Under the pieces are notes generated by a model. That model saw only the letters and a list, made by a program, of their open reading frames with translations, had not been told where the DNA came from and ran no database searches. This document shows, in pieces, positions 18,704-29,334 of a DNA stretch of 64,000 nt. Made by a program: the position numbers and the translations under genes. Origin of the DNA: Symbiodinium natans (Eukaryota; Sar; Dinophyceae; Suessiales; Symbiodiniaceae); assembly GCA_905221605.1 (NCBI GenBank), contig CAJNDS010000667.1:29987-93986 (forward strand). Direction: 5' to 3'. The number at the start of each line of letters is the position of its first letter. Within the stretch, counting starts at the first letter, position 1.

Positions 18704-19961
18704 ATGATCCGTCGCAACCAGAAGTTGAGTATGCAAAGCAAATGAGCCTGCCGTCCGGTGTTCGGCTGGCCAGCTCCCCCTTTCCTTTGCCCTTCCGCTC
18801 CTTTCCTATGTCTCCACCTCCCTTACCTTTCTTATCCTTGCCTTTCGGGGGTTTGCCTCCTCCTTTCTGCCACTTCCATGGCTGCTCGCCACCAAAGTCG
18901 GGATAAGCGTTTTGACGCTTCCAACCATCGCCCTTCCAGCCATCCCCTTTGATCCGATGTCCTCCCAATGCGATGGGCGCCGTAAAGAATTGCTCTTTCA
19001 GCTGTGGATCATCGCACACCTCCTTGAGCGTAACTCGTAGCTCTCTGGATTCTCGAACTGCACGCTTGATGGCTTCTTTGCGTAATTCGTACTCATACGT
19101 CAGCATGACGGTCCAGGGTGGTCGAAGCGTCATTTGATCCTGCTTGCCGGATCCCTTGCTGCCTGTGGGGATTTGCATGCGATAGACTTTCTCTCCCAGC
19201 AGATAGTTCGCGTAGTCCAACCAGATCGTCGGATTCATGCCTGTGAAGAGCACCTTGTTGCGATACTTTGAAGCCAGATAACAGAAAGCCGTCCCCTCAA
19301 CACGCAGCACTGCACGAAGCTCCTCAGTGTTCTGAGGCATCACCCCCTTAGCCCGTTGCTTGACGATCCGCACATGACCCCCAGTGTCCACTGAAGTTTG
19401 TAACCCCATGGTCTTCACTTGCTTCCGGCTTGTAACTTCTGAAAGGCTCGACGCTGACAACTCCCCATTCTCGATCTCCTCCATCTTCGTGGAAACATAG
19501 TCGTCCGAAGGCTCAAAGCTCTCCTCCACTTTACCATATGTTGCCTCAAAAGATGCACGCATGGCTTGACGTTCTGTCTGCGTAACCGGTCTCGTGATCC
19601 CAAGAACTTTGGCCTCTGCACGTAGCTCAGATTCCTTCGAACTGTATTCCTTGCATGACTCCCATGCTGAAACCACTGATGCAACAGCCGCACGTGTCAC
19701 TTGATCTGCAGGTTCCAGGGTATGATCTGTTTTTAGGGCCTCCCGCACCCCGGTCCGTGAATCCGCATATGCTGCAAACCTCTTCACATTCTTGAAATCA
19801 CTCCCCAATTTGTACTGCAGTGCGAGGGGCACTCCACACTCCTGGAGGATATGAAGCAGATCAGACGTGAGGTTCTTGTCCAGGTAGTCCAGCGCATCAT
19901 CGTTCGATACGCCGGCCGGCAGCGTGAGTGCAGCCGGCGGGCCGGGCGGTGGCCCCGCCAT
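18704..19961 (-). pseudogene. Outer YR-element gag, N-terminal part, cut by the inner element
   Basis: About 420 residues from ATG 19961 up to the insertion point. It is homologous to the inner gag. The domain aligns from LALQYKLGSDFKNVKRFA, through a Lys/Gly-rich linker (about 18750-18900), into CFAYSTSGCDGS, the first half of the Cys/His finger. The open frame then runs by chance through A1 of the inner element to 18372, and that tail is not gag. The remainder of the finger and the TGA CTC stop are at 9914-9809. Confidence 0.85.
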
Positions 19962-19985
19962 TGCAATGCGATCCGATTGCACCAC

Positions 19986-20369
19986 CTTACAGATGCATCA
20001 ATCCTGACCAAGCGTTTAGGACGCAAATCAGGAATACTAAGAACCAAAACGAATTAGAAGAAATCAACCACCTCGCACAAACAAAGAATCTTCCACCGCT
20101 TGATCCTGAAAGGATCCGATCATAACCAACAAGCTCACTAGTGCAGCACCTACCAGTTCGTGAAGATCCTACGGCCATTTCCACCATGGCCCAACCGGTG
20201 CGTCACAACCCGCACAACTGAGATTCGCCTGCCACCTCCACCGTGGCCCTTGAGTGCAATTCGCGACTCTTCTGTTGAAAACGCAAGGAGTGCCTGCAAC
20301 TACCCAAGCAAAACTCCCAGCACCCCTCAAGCAAACAAAGCGTAGACCACCCTCGAATCAATCACCTTA
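19986..20369 (-). other. Inter-ORF spacer of the outer YR element
   Basis: 384 bp between the recombinase remnant and gag, equivalent in position to 15841-16271 of the inner element. No motif-bearing ORF is seen. Confidence 0.4.
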
Positions 20370-21317
20370 TCACTCGGGGTCTTCACCGGCTGCTCCCAGA
20401 GGCTCTTCCTCCGTAAACTCTGAACCACTGCTGGAGGAGTCAGGGCACGCATCCATCTTTGGCCGGCAGAGTTTGCAAACTGCGTCGGCGATCCCCTCCT
20501 TCAAGACGAAAACGGGAGTCGTCTCAGCACATCGCTCCTGCCGCACCGCGCAGCTCTTGCTCAAGTGCAATCGACGAAATCCCCGGCGTGAAATTGTAAT
20601 GAAGTATGGTGCCTCCGGCATGTCATCGACTTCCACAGCCGAATACGGTCCAGGAAGTGTTGCATCCATGGAACCAGCTGAAGCGACCACGCGATCAGGC
20701 CCCACCTTCATACAGGGAAATTTCCCATTCAAAGACCACCATTGCTTCTCATCATCCCAAAGCAAAACCTCATGTCCCAGAACCACGGCAGCGCCATTTA
20801 TGCCATTATCGTCAGCAAAGGCCTTGATAGAATGAAGCAGCTCCTCTTCCATGTATCCACCGTCTGCGTTTCCCAGCAAAAGGCATTTCGAAACATGATT
20901 TTGAATCGCCTGTACCACCTGCCGACTAGTCAGAATGTAATCCTGCGATCCATGCTGCGCATACGCCCAACGCCCCAAGAAATCCCGGCGGTCCTTCTCA
21001 ACTCCCAGGGCCGCTGCCAGACTTGGTAGAGTGTGTCGCGCGCTATGTCCCGACCAAAACATCACGAGCTGATCGGGGACCAAGCGCGTCCTGTTCAAGC
21101 CCCAAGTATTCCCACTGCCTCGGACCGGCGCCATGAGCGACTTGAGCAGTCGTCTGCATTGAATAGCCAGCCCTTCGCCATCCATGTAAACACGACTGCC
21201 ATGATCCCAATCTTCCGTGAAAATTGGACAAAGAAAATCCCTCGACCACCTCAGCTCCGCCGATGACGCCAATCGGGATCCTTCGAGCATCCAATCAAAT
21301 CCTGACAGTCCTGCCAC
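20370..21317 (-). pseudogene. Outer YR-element tyrosine recombinase, N-terminally truncated
   Basis: 315 codons corresponding to the C-terminal half of the 16272-18272 recombinase. It retains WSGHSARHTL (His-x-x-Arg), FLGRWAY and DYILTSRQV with the catalytic Tyr, and the Cys-rich tail CKLCRPK. The box with the first catalytic Arg is absent. Upstream the frame stops inside AT-rich sequence near 21340-21380. The gene is therefore broken at its 5' end and could not complete recombination. Confidence 0.8.
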
Positions 21318-21342
21318 TCTCGAGAAGAGAGCGCGGGACGCC

Positions 21343-21597
21343 TGAATAATATGAATCCTGCATTTTGTTCGTTCCTTTCATAATATAATTGTTGGGGCCT
21401 TTAATAATATAATAATAATATCCCAAAAGCACATTTAAAGGCCCCATTAATACTATAATAATAATATACGGGCTTCATATGTATTTCATTCTCTAATTTC
21501 ATTCGTTCGTACGCTTCTTTAAATCCCCCGAAAGATATGAACGTATGAACAATTAGTATGCGCGTACACCCCTTATAATACAATTGAATAATATGAA
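21343..21597. mobile_element. Short AT-rich insertion flanked by a 13-bp direct repeat
   Basis: TGAATAATATGAA occurs at 21343-21355 and 21585-21597 and brackets about 229 bp of strongly AT-rich sequence, unlike the surroundings. Inside is a hairpin-forming pair, GGGGCCTTTAA near 21394 and TTTAAAGGCCCC near 21436. This fits a small non-autonomous insertion, but no known family signature is visible. Confidence 0.4.
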
Positions 21598-21632
21598 CTA
21601 TATTTTATAAGGAATTAGTATTTTATTAGGAA

Positions 21633-22499
21633 TTAGTACCAAGATTCTAGGATCTCTTCATAATTATCCTCAGGCTCCTGAGGCCCCGGCGCATGGTCAG
21701 CACTGAGCGTGCGAAGCTGGCATATAGCCTGCATTGCGGTCGCCGCAAGGACCTGTGGACCTGGGTGGCTAAGGACCTGCCACGGTGGTAGGTCGGCTGC
21801 AACTGGCGCGGGAGGTGGCCTCCCATGTGGAATTCGCGGCTCGATCCTACTGACCTCCCCCACTGGGTATTCTCCAACACGTGGAGGAATCGGCGGTGTG
21901 GGAGGGCGAGGACTATTATCCGGCCAGCAGACCCTAGGTGGATTAGGTGATGGAGTTTGCCAGGGCCCGGGAGACAGGGCTGTCTCCCTACCCGCTCCTT
22001 GTTCGGTGACAACACTCGCCCAAGGGGGAAGGTCTATCGCGTCACCAGGCAAAGCACTGTGCGTGGACACCGCTCGCCCCATGAGGGCACTGCCATGCGG
22101 CATGATGCCGATGCCTGGCCTCCATGCATGCAGGAGAAAACAGCGAACCGTGGGTTGCCGGGCGAAGCAGACGGCGTTGCTGTTTCTCAAAAAGGCAGAA
22201 TGGTCCAGACACAACAAGGGTTGTATTTCCGGCGGAAAGTATCGGCACCAACCGGCAGCATCGAATTCGTGAGGCAGGGTGACGCCGGCTTGCATCTGCC
22301 TGGTCATTGCGATATCACTGGTCCCTAAAGTGGCAAGTGCAGTGAGTTGCCCTCTCCTGGCAACGTGGACTTGGAGCACTTGCGCTCCAACCCGGATCGC
22401 GTACGGTTGACAGGCATACGACTCCATGGCATCACTCACCGAACATGGCAGGCCAAACTCATGTGACAACCCCACAGACAGCGGAGAACCACGAGGCAA
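21633..22499 (-). CDS. Unassigned ORF W (288 codons)
   Basis: I do not recognise this protein. The N-terminal 160 residues are mixed and globular in appearance, with LLCLDHSAFLRNSN and several Cys and His residues. The C-terminal part is Pro-rich (PPTPPIPPR). Upstream, in the same orientation, lie other unassigned ORFs, at least one of which has a decayed relative elsewhere in the window, so an origin in a mobile element is likely. No ATG decides the start. Confidence 0.35.
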   Translation of the reverse strand: MPRGSPLSVGLSHEFGLPCSVSDAMESYACQPYAIRVGAQVLQVHVARRGQLTALATLGTSDIAMTRQMQAGVTLPHEFDAAGWCRYFPPEIQPLLCLDHSAFLRNSNAVCFARQPTVRCFLLHAWRPGIGIMPHGSALMGRAVSTHSALPGDAIDLPPWASVVTEQGAGRETALSPGPWQTPSPNPPRVCWPDNSPRPPTPPIPPRVGEYPVGEVSRIEPRIPHGRPPPAPVAADLPPWQVLSHPGPQVLAATAMQAICQLRTLSADHAPGPQEPEDNYEEILESWY

Positions 22500-22946
22500 C
22501 CTCCAGACACCAAGATCCCTGGAAAGCCCTTACAAGAACAAGGGAGGGACACCAGGAAAGGGAGGACCAAACAAAAACCACAGCGCACAGGAGAGAAGAA
22601 GCAGAGAAGCGAGACAAAAACCAGCCAGGAGCGTTACAACCCTCTACACAATGGGTTCCTCGTTCAGTCAGCCAGCCACCCTTAGCTTGAGCCAGGGCAC
22701 ATCCAACGCGCAACCTGAAAAGGGATGCAGCGTGTCATCGCAGGTGGCTGTTACTTGTGGCTGCACTGTGCTGCATGTACAAAGCAATGACCTGGAGACG
22801 ATGGCATCCTTTACTTTGTCCGTGCACAGTAGTAGCACCAGAACGCAGGCGTACCTCGGTTGCTGGTCTGTTTGTAGCGGCAACCCAAGGGCCGGCGCGC
22901 ATAAATCGATTAAAATGGAAAAAGGAAGGCACTCTCTACCCTACGA
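22500..22946. other. No gene seen
   Basis: 447 bp between two minus-strand ORFs, with only short motif-free ORFs on both strands. Confidence 0.4.
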
Positions 22947-23933
22947 CTACTCCGGGAGCTCGATATGGTCCGCCAGCAGCCAATCAGGATCGCTCAGCAA
23001 TGCAGGCCACACCACATGCTCCGGGTCCTTGCCGATAACGACCTGGCGGATTGTGAGGCCGGGGGCCCAGGGGTACTGCGTGCGTCCGTAGCCCTTGAAG
23101 GCGGTAAAGTGTGAGTCTTCGGAAAGGGCTTCTGTGACAGGAGGCACGCGATGATTGCCCCGCACCGAGTAGCACATCCGAAGGTGGTGCTGAAAGGTCT
23201 CTACGTCCTTTCGTCCGCCATAGACTAAAATTCGTGTCTCCCCGCCCGTGGGGGCTGGCAGCAAAGAAGGCAGCCTAATGGGGCCCATGCAGACACAAGC
23301 CCGGAAGGTCGCATGGGCCTCGGAGATTGCAATCTGGTAGGTGATGGTTCCTCCAGAGCCAAGGCCCATGAGAGTGGGCAAGGAGATGCGAGGGCTCGCA
23401 TCACGTTGGACGGCCAGTAGGAGCGGTAGAATTTCCATTGTATACACTGCCTTGGTCCAGGCAGCACCGTCAGGCAGCATCCAGGCAGGCGGTGAGCCTG
23501 CTTGTCCCGCCACAGGCCATGCGCAGGCAATGACGGCCTTTTTGAAAGCCAGGTTGCTCCACAGATACTCGATGGCCCCTTGCCAAGGCAGTGGGTGCAT
23601 ATTCTCCACATAGAAATGTCCACAACCAGGGAGGAGAAGCACTATCGAGATGGCTTCCCCTGCATCCGCACTCGGCCGGGATACAACAAAGGGGAGGGTT
23701 GAACTGCCATGGCTCGCCGTAATCCAGGTGTTTTCACGCCCAGCTACGAGCGGAGGGGCGACCAATGGAGGAGGCTGCAGGTTTTCCATGCCAAGGGGCT
23801 CTTGCAATGCCATGGCGAAGAAGAGGCAGCCTACCCAATTGATGGGGCAAGGTAGAGGAAGACTGGGCAGTCTTGCCTGAGAGCCGTGCCGTCCAGCGCA
23901 AAGAATGTCACACAACAACAAGCTTGCTCCCAA
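22947..23933 (-). CDS. Unassigned ORF Z (328 codons), repeated element
   Basis: The product carries a hydrophobic stretch near LLLPGCGHFYVENM and a Gly/Ser-rich loop (LMGLGSGGTIT). A decayed relative at 4640-4980 keeps GCGHFYVE...WQGAI, so the sequence exists in several copies. I do not recognise a catalytic motif. It may be part of the coding region of a degraded retroelement. Confidence 0.4.
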   Translation of the reverse strand: MGASLLLCDILCAGRHGSQARLPSLPLPCPINWVGCLFFAMALQEPLGMENLQPPPLVAPPLVAGRENTWITASHGSSTLPFVVSRPSADAGEAISIVLLLPGCGHFYVENMHPLPWQGAIEYLWSNLAFKKAVIACAWPVAGQAGSPPAWMLPDGAAWTKAVYTMEILPLLLAVQRDASPRISLPTLMGLGSGGTITYQIAISEAHATFRACVCMGPIRLPSLLPAPTGGETRILVYGGRKDVETFQHHLRMCYSVRGNHRVPPVTEALSEDSHFTAFKGYGRTQYPWAPGLTIRQVVIGKDPEHVVWPALLSDPDWLLADHIELPE

Positions 23934-24111
23934 CTTCCCCTGACTCAGCTCCCTTCAGCTGGAGACTACATCAGCAGTATAACATGATCAATGGTTACAA
24001 CTTTCCAAATCAGTCAAGACAACAGCATGACAATACAGGAATGCCGCATGACCATGGATAACGACCGATGTACTAGGCCGCCGTTTGTTCCGTATTCGCA
24101 CAAGGTCAGCG

Positions 24112-24804
24112 TTAGATGTCACTATCCGAATGCCGATTGTCCTCAAGCAGATGCATGGTCTCTTCATCTAAATGCTCGAGAATGTCGGTAGCAATACATT
24201 CATCGAGGAAGCACGCTACCCACTCCAGAATGACGGCATTATCATTGGGGACGGCATCGGACATCGCTTGCAAAAGCAAATTGACTTTATCGGCAGTGAA
24301 ACGCCATGCAAGCAAAAGATGCTGCTCCAAATGCGCTTTTATGAGGTAAATTGGAAAATCTTCCTGGCGATGCACAATGATTGGCCTGGCCCAGGCTAAA
24401 AGGGCATTCTGCTGTGGTCCAGGCGGACGCCTGAACATAGCCAGTAACGCCCCGTACTCCTGGGCAAGCTCGTTCCTCAAATCCTGCGAAAGATCTCGAA
24501 GGTGGTGTGCAAGCCAGGCACGATGACCTCCAACAGAGTGCGCGAGTTCGGCCGCAGCAACCATGGCGAGGGTCCGTTGATTAGGACGTCCTTGGGCTGC
24601 CGAGGCATCGCGGATTCCTTGCAGTACGAGGAGCTTGGTGAGCGATATCCAGCCAGCACGACAAGTGTGGCCGTGGCCTTCGAGGATGGGCTCGCTGGAA
24701 AAGATCTCCGGGTGTTCGTAAGGGTAACATCTTTCCCAGTCACTGTCGCCATCTCCATTGACAGCAGTGTAAAGGCTGCCACCAATGACCAACGAAGCAG
24801 CCAT
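24112..24804 (-). CDS. Unassigned ORF X2 (230 codons)
   Basis: Leu/Ala-rich and probably helical. The segment HLEQHLLLAWRFTADKVNLLL weakly resembles NLDEEKLLLAW in the ORF at 29335-29940, suggesting paralogous fragments. The C-terminus is acidic. No enzymatic motif is evident. Confidence 0.35.
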   Translation of the reverse strand: MAASLVIGGSLYTAVNGDGDSDWERCYPYEHPEIFSSEPILEGHGHTCRAGWISLTKLLVLQGIRDASAAQGRPNQRTLAMVAAAELAHSVGGHRAWLAHHLRDLSQDLRNELAQEYGALLAMFRRPPGPQQNALLAWARPIIVHRQEDFPIYLIKAHLEQHLLLAWRFTADKVNLLLQAMSDAVPNDNAVILEWVACFLDECIATDILEHLDEETMHLLEDNRHSDSDI

Positions 24805-24984
24805 GCCGGGCAGTTAGTTCGGGGAGGGCAAGCGGGCGCCTGCTCCTGTGAGCCCTGGCGGCACAGAACAAGAGGGCAAGTTAGCGGGTAATACCATCAC
24901 TCCTTTATGTTCGCGGCTGAGAGGGCTATGAGCGGCTATGAGCCACAGGAACAAACTGGCAATCCATGCGGGGGACTAGGGCGT

Positions 24985-25004
24985 GTGAGTGCGGGCGCAC
25001 TCAC
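24985..25004. repeat. Perfect 20-bp inverted repeat, copy 1
   Basis: GTGAGTGCG and CGCACTCAC are separated by two bases and can form a perfect hairpin. The same sequence recurs at 25216-25235. Confidence 0.85.
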
Positions 25005-25215
25005 GTACCCAACATCAAATCACTCCCGCACCCTCACAAGATTCTCCGCAGGTAATACTCGGGAACAAGGGAGCAACCCGAACGGGAGCTCCTGAGCCGC
25101 TTCACCGAGCCCCTGCTCGGAAATTGCGGTGAGGGGTCACTGCTCGTCAAACTTATACAGAGAACGTAAATGGATCTACTGCCTTGAGAAGAGATGCAGG
25201 TTCCTACACCGCCGT

Positions 25216-25235
25216 GTGAGTGCGGGCGCACTCAC
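25216..25235. repeat. Perfect 20-bp inverted repeat, copy 2
   Basis: Second identical copy of the hairpin, with its start 231 bp from the start of copy 1 and preceded by the same CGT bases. Confidence 0.85.
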
Positions 25236-26066
25236 GTGGCATGAGCAACTCAACCGTCCTCCTCCACTTGCCCAGTGACTGGGGTTCTAGCCTGGCTAGA
25301 GGAAGGGAAGAGTATAGCATTGTTTCGCATTCGCGCGACACCCAAGTCCATCAATTCCGTAACATGAAGCTGCAATTTTAAATGGGTGCAGTTCACACGC
25401 ACGACGGGCACAACACGCTGTGTACTGGCGAAGGTTGACGTCGATGTCACAAAACGCCTGCGCGATGCCCAAGCCCCGATGATACCTCCCCAGCGCCGAC
25501 AAACAGCAGCCACTCTCGCGGTTTCCTTAGGGATGGGAGGGCAACCCTATAATTCTCGACTCCAGGAGCGACGTGAGGGAGGCGAGTATAACAACAACCC
25601 CAATTCGACTGTTGTTGCCGCCAGAGGTACACTTGTGGAGGCTCGGAGAGGCCCTCGCGCGGCTCTATAATTAACCACAGGCTCAAGCACACAGTGCACG
25701 CATCAAAGAGGATACAACGCAATGCATCCATTGGGCAGTCGTGAAGGTGTCTATCGCTGTGCCTGGAGACGGGCATACAGTAGGCCGACGTAGGGCTCAA
25801 CTGCGAGACAATCACAAGCAGCGGAGCAAGACGTTCCATATGGCTTTGAGGGCTGGATGCCTCAACCATGTCAGTGATGCCTTCCTGAGGGGAAGGCGGT
25901 GGACTACCTCGGATCTACAGAGTTGACCTGAGCCAGCACTGCACAGCACCCATGAAGAAGTCCCGCCAACACATTCCCTAGAATGCAAAACCGCGAAAGC
26001 AGTGTGAAACTGGAGAACGAGGCCCTCATGCTTCCAAGGCCAAGCATTAATGAAGGGCCGGGGTCC

Positions 26067-27065
26067 CTACTGCATTTTCAGAAGTATGTTTGCATTCGGA
26101 GCAAAAGCTCGGAGTACTGTCGATGCAGGACTCGCAACTGCCCCTTGTGAGTCGGCCAGGACAAAAGATCGACACTCGAGGTGCCCACTGCGTTCTCTCA
26201 TCGCTTGCACGCATTTGACCATCAACAGGGACACAGGCCAGCTACCAGAAGCCAAAACAGGGCAAGGCAGGTCATTCCAATCGCTTGGGTTGAGGAGCTG
26301 CAGGTGCCAGGACGGCCAGCCAACAGTGACGGGTGGATGCGCTGCCCTTACAGCCAGGAGATCATTGTAGGCATATACAGTGAACGGTGTGCCCACCGGC
26401 CAATCTACCAGGGCACAGCACGGAGGGACAGGTAGGTGGCTAAGTTGCGAAACCGCGAAGACCCCAAGGAGGTCTGGCTGCAGGCGGTTCGGGCACAAAG
26501 CACATAAGGCAGGGAAAAGTTGAGTGGTAAGTTGGAGAGTATGCCCTTCAAGAGCTTCTTGTCGAAAGGGGGCAACGCACCAAACGATTTGAATCTTACA
26601 ACCTTGATGTTGAGTAACGCGCACAAGGGTGAGATTGGCAACAAGGCCAGCATACCTTACCCTACAACGAGAAGCTGCTTCACGGACTGACCAAGGGGCA
26701 GGCACGTGGCGCTGCAAGGTGGACTGTGTGCGAGGCCATAGACTGCCACAGTGGCCCTCTGCCTGCGGGTGAGGAGAATCCATTTGGGCAGGCCAATGAT
26801 GCTCATGAGCAAGTCGCCCGCCCAGGAGCTGCCTTGCAGGAGTTTGATTGGCAAAGTCAGCTGTAAACGGTGAACGCAGTCGGAGGAAGCGGAGGCTCGC
26901 GAGTGGGAAGTCTCCAACTGCATGGACGTCATAAGTGCATTCGTCAAGAGGCGTGACTCCAAAGAACGCTCCTGCGTGTTCCCCCGTGGGAATCGCAAAG
27001 AAGGGCATTCCCCTCAGACCTTCCAAGAGAAGTCGGAACCAGTGCGAATTATATAACTGACGCAA
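26067..27065 (-). CDS. Unassigned ORF Y2 (332 codons), paralogue of 27634-28683
   Basis: The C-terminal 220 residues are homologous to the ORF at 27634-28683. Shared landmarks are LVDWPVGT, MRERSGHLE versus MRQRSGYLE, SFVL versus AFVL, and a final LLK. I do not recognise the family. The pair looks like a duplicated domain of a large degraded protein, possibly a retroelement ORF. It overlaps the end of the small ORF at 27049-27477 by 17 bases in another frame. Confidence 0.4.
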   Translation of the reverse strand: MRQLYNSHWFRLLLEGLRGMPFFAIPTGEHAGAFFGVTPLDECTYDVHAVGDFPLASLRFLRLRSPFTADFANQTPARQLLGGRLAHEHHWPAQMDSPHPQAEGHCGSLWPRTQSTLQRHVPAPWSVREAASRCRVRYAGLVANLTLVRVTQHQGCKIQIVWCVAPFRQEALEGHTLQLTTQLFPALCALCPNRLQPDLLGVFAVSQLSHLPVPPCCALVDWPVGTPFTVYAYNDLLAVRAAHPPVTVGWPSWHLQLLNPSDWNDLPCPVLASGSWPVSLLMVKCVQAMRERSGHLECRSFVLADSQGAVASPASTVLRAFAPNANILLKMQ

Positions 27066-27477
27066 GACAGGCCACAGACTGGATAGCCAATTGGCACCAA
27101 TGAAGCATGTGCCAATGAAAGTCTAAGCCGCCCGAGACCTGGCCGATCTTTACTTCTTGGCTTATGCTCCAACTAAGCCAAGCCTGGAAGGCATCAGCGG
27201 CATTTTCAGTGCCATGAACACTCTGCAATGGCAGGGCGAGAACAACCTTGATGTTGCAGAGATCCACAAGAAAGCGTTGCGCGACTGACGATGTCAGTTT
27301 TTGCACAGGGTCCTCTCCACCTCCGCAAAGAGGAAGTAGAGGGTCATTGCCTAGGACCAGCGTCAAGGCCACGGGGGACAAATCCAAGGACAGAGCTTGC
27401 GGCAGAGCAAGAGTACGGGCGTACTCAAGCAGCCTTGGGTCGCTGTCAAGGCAATCTTCCTCTGTTGACATGCTCAA
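27049..27477 (-). CDS. Unassigned small ORF (142 codons) between the paralogues
   Basis: This frame connects the paralogous ORFs at 27634 and 26067 and contains a run of VVLALPLQSVHG. It may be the continuation of one of them after a frame break. No motif is recognised. Confidence 0.25.
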   Translation of the reverse strand: MSMSTEEDCLDSDPRLLEYARTLALPQALSLDLSPVALTLVLGNDPLLPLCGGGEDPVQKLTSSVAQRFLVDLCNIKVVLALPLQSVHGTENAADAFQAWLSWSISQEVKIGQVSGGLDFHWHMLHWCQLAIQSVACLASVI

Positions 27478-27633
27478 GTTGAGCCGTAAGGCAACGAGTC
27501 GTATAGTGTGGCGGCAGGAAAGTGACGTCGCTGGGCAGCCTCAGACTCCCATGAGCCAAAGCACTACTACGCTAGTGTGAGCCAAAGGCGGCAAGAAGGC
27601 GTTACCAATGCAGCAAAGCCAGCCGTCCTAGCA

Positions 27634-28683
27634 TCAAAGTAGGCTGTGGGAGGCGGAGACCAGTCTAAACAGGTGACCTTCGAAGGTGAGGCACTTGTAC
27701 TTAAGAAGCACCCTCGCATCCTCATGGAACGCTGTTTGGATTTTGGTGCACGTGTCCGCAACAAAACCCTGTTCATCGCAAAGTACGAAAGCCCGACTTT
27801 CAAGGTAACCACTCCGTTGCCGCATGTGTTGCACAATTAGTATTTGCAGCATTAGCACCGGCAGCATTGGATCGATTGTGAGATTGAGAGGGAGCATCCC
27901 ATCAGGCGGATTGACAATACAGAGGCGCCTACTAAAGTAAGACCCTACCAGGACCGGATGCGCCTCTACCATGTGCTCAAAGGAGGGGAAGGCAACAGCA
28001 ATAAAGACCGTGCCAACAGGCCAATCAACAAGAAAGCTGACTAGAGGGACAGCAAAAGTCAGTCCCTGGACAACTACTTGGATTTGCACCAGATTGAGAT
28101 CAAGTCGGAAGGCCATGTTTTCCAGGAGGAGCGGAAGAAGTTCAGCGCCTAGTTGGGTAGAGTCGAGGAGGTACCACTCTCCGTGCGTGTAGGGTGAGCA
28201 ACACATGGTGTACTTGAGCATACATCCAAACTCGAGTCCAACTTCAACGAGGACGAAGGTGGCGATTTGGCCAACGAAAGCACAGGTCGCACCAAGACCC
28301 TGTTCGTGAAAGGCGCAGGCCGTTTGGGTGGTGAACTGGTACTCTTGCACTCGTGGCGCACCGGTGCCATTCTCGGCTGGGAGAGGCCCAGAGGGGCGTT
28401 TAAGAACGCCAGGCCAAAAACCATGATGGGTGGCACGAGCAAGCAGGGTGGGAGGCGACCTTTGGTATGCGAGAAGAGGTGCATGAAGACGGAAAACAGG
28501 CAGACAGGACAGCGAGCTCAACCGAAGAAAAAACACCTCGTAGCTGCCCAGGGTGGTAGTGGCAATTCTGCAAGATGCATGCAATGTTACCGGGAGCGCA
28601 ATTATATACGCCTGCCCGATGTGGCCAGCAAGTACATTATGCCACGCCACACTCACCGAACCCATAGCGCGCAGAGTTTGCAA
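27634..28683 (-). CDS. Unassigned ORF Y1 (349 codons), paralogue of 26067-27065
   Basis: Hydrophobic overall. It shares with ORF Y2 the block FLVDWPVGT, then MRQRSGYLESRAFVL and a final VLLKYK. The paralogy is visible over roughly 220 residues. The function is unknown. The direct arrangement of Y1 and Y2 suggests an internal duplication in the source element. Confidence 0.4.
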   Translation of the reverse strand: MQTLRAMGSVSVAWHNVLAGHIGQAYIIALPVTLHASCRIATTTLGSYEVFFLRLSSLSCLPVFRLHAPLLAYQRSPPTLLARATHHGFWPGVLKRPSGPLPAENGTGAPRVQEYQFTTQTACAFHEQGLGATCAFVGQIATFVLVEVGLEFGCMLKYTMCCSPYTHGEWYLLDSTQLGAELLPLLLENMAFRLDLNLVQIQVVVQGLTFAVPLVSFLVDWPVGTVFIAVAFPSFEHMVEAHPVLVGSYFSRRLCIVNPPDGMLPLNLTIDPMLPVLMLQILIVQHMRQRSGYLESRAFVLCDEQGFVADTCTKIQTAFHEDARVLLKYKCLTFEGHLFRLVSASHSLL

Positions 28684-29334
28684 CCCCCATTGCTGCCACT
28701 CAAGGCATCCGCATCCATCTATCTCCCTTAACTGGAGGGCAAGTCCCTTGGACCAACAGCGGTGGATAAGCTGGAGAGCAGCCCCAACCAGTTCGGATGG
28801 ACTTTACATCGGCATCCAAGTGTGCACGAATGGAGACCGTGCCAGCCAGCTGCATAATGCAAAAGGCGATACTGGACTCCACGGTACAGAATTTGTTGTC
28901 ATACGAGAAGAGGCAGGGCGAAGTATGGATGGAAGAGCCAAGAATCTTCCTAAGATGATCCGGCGCCAAATCCAGACAGAAGGCCATTGCGCGGGTTAAG
29001 GGTCAGTGCTCCCATAACGAGCGCTTGAGCAAAATAACTGCCACGCATGTGCCAACTATATTCGGATGGGGAGGGGTAGGTGATCACAATGTTAACAGTG
29101 ATCAATCAACGAAGCAAATAACAGAGGAGCACGTAAGGGTACGAGTACCATAAGCGGCAATAAAGCCCACCGAGCACAAAGTACAAGGGGCAACCACACC
29201 CTCACTCAGTGGACACATTGGCACATAGCTCCACTGTCTGCGAACAGATGGCCAAAGTGAGGTGGGTCCAGCCAGGGGCATTAAAGCCAATAACGTGGCT
29301 CTGGATCTATTGTGTGAGAAGAAACAAGGTATGA
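28684..29334 (-). other. Weak ORF remnants only
   Basis: A minus-strand ORF at 28700-28987 (95 codons) might be a coding remnant, but it has no recognisable motif. Nothing else is supportable. Confidence 0.3.

Larger units (their letters stand above)
5088..21342 (-). mobile_element. Outer tyrosine-recombinase retroelement, 5'-truncated and interrupted
   Basis: Read on the minus strand the element holds the C-terminal part of a tyrosine recombinase (21317-20370), gag (19961-18704 and 9914-9809), and pol (9793-6041). A B1-A2-B2 repeat block (6019-5088) follows. The 8.8-kb inner element (9915-18702) sits inside gag. Both B repeats (5862-6019 and 5088-5245) read as identical. The upstream A1 repeat and the N-terminal part of the recombinase are missing, because the frame runs into an AT-rich insertion near 21340. 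The class is inferred as DIRS/Ngaro/PAT-like from the recombinase plus split repeats. Confidence 0.8.
24805..26066. other. Mostly featureless; two identical 20-bp hairpins
   Basis: Apart from the hairpins at 24985-25004 and 25216-25235, I see only weak ORFs (such as minus-strand 25447-25869, without motifs). Coding remnants of the neighbouring ORFs may exist but cannot be supported. Confidence 0.4.
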
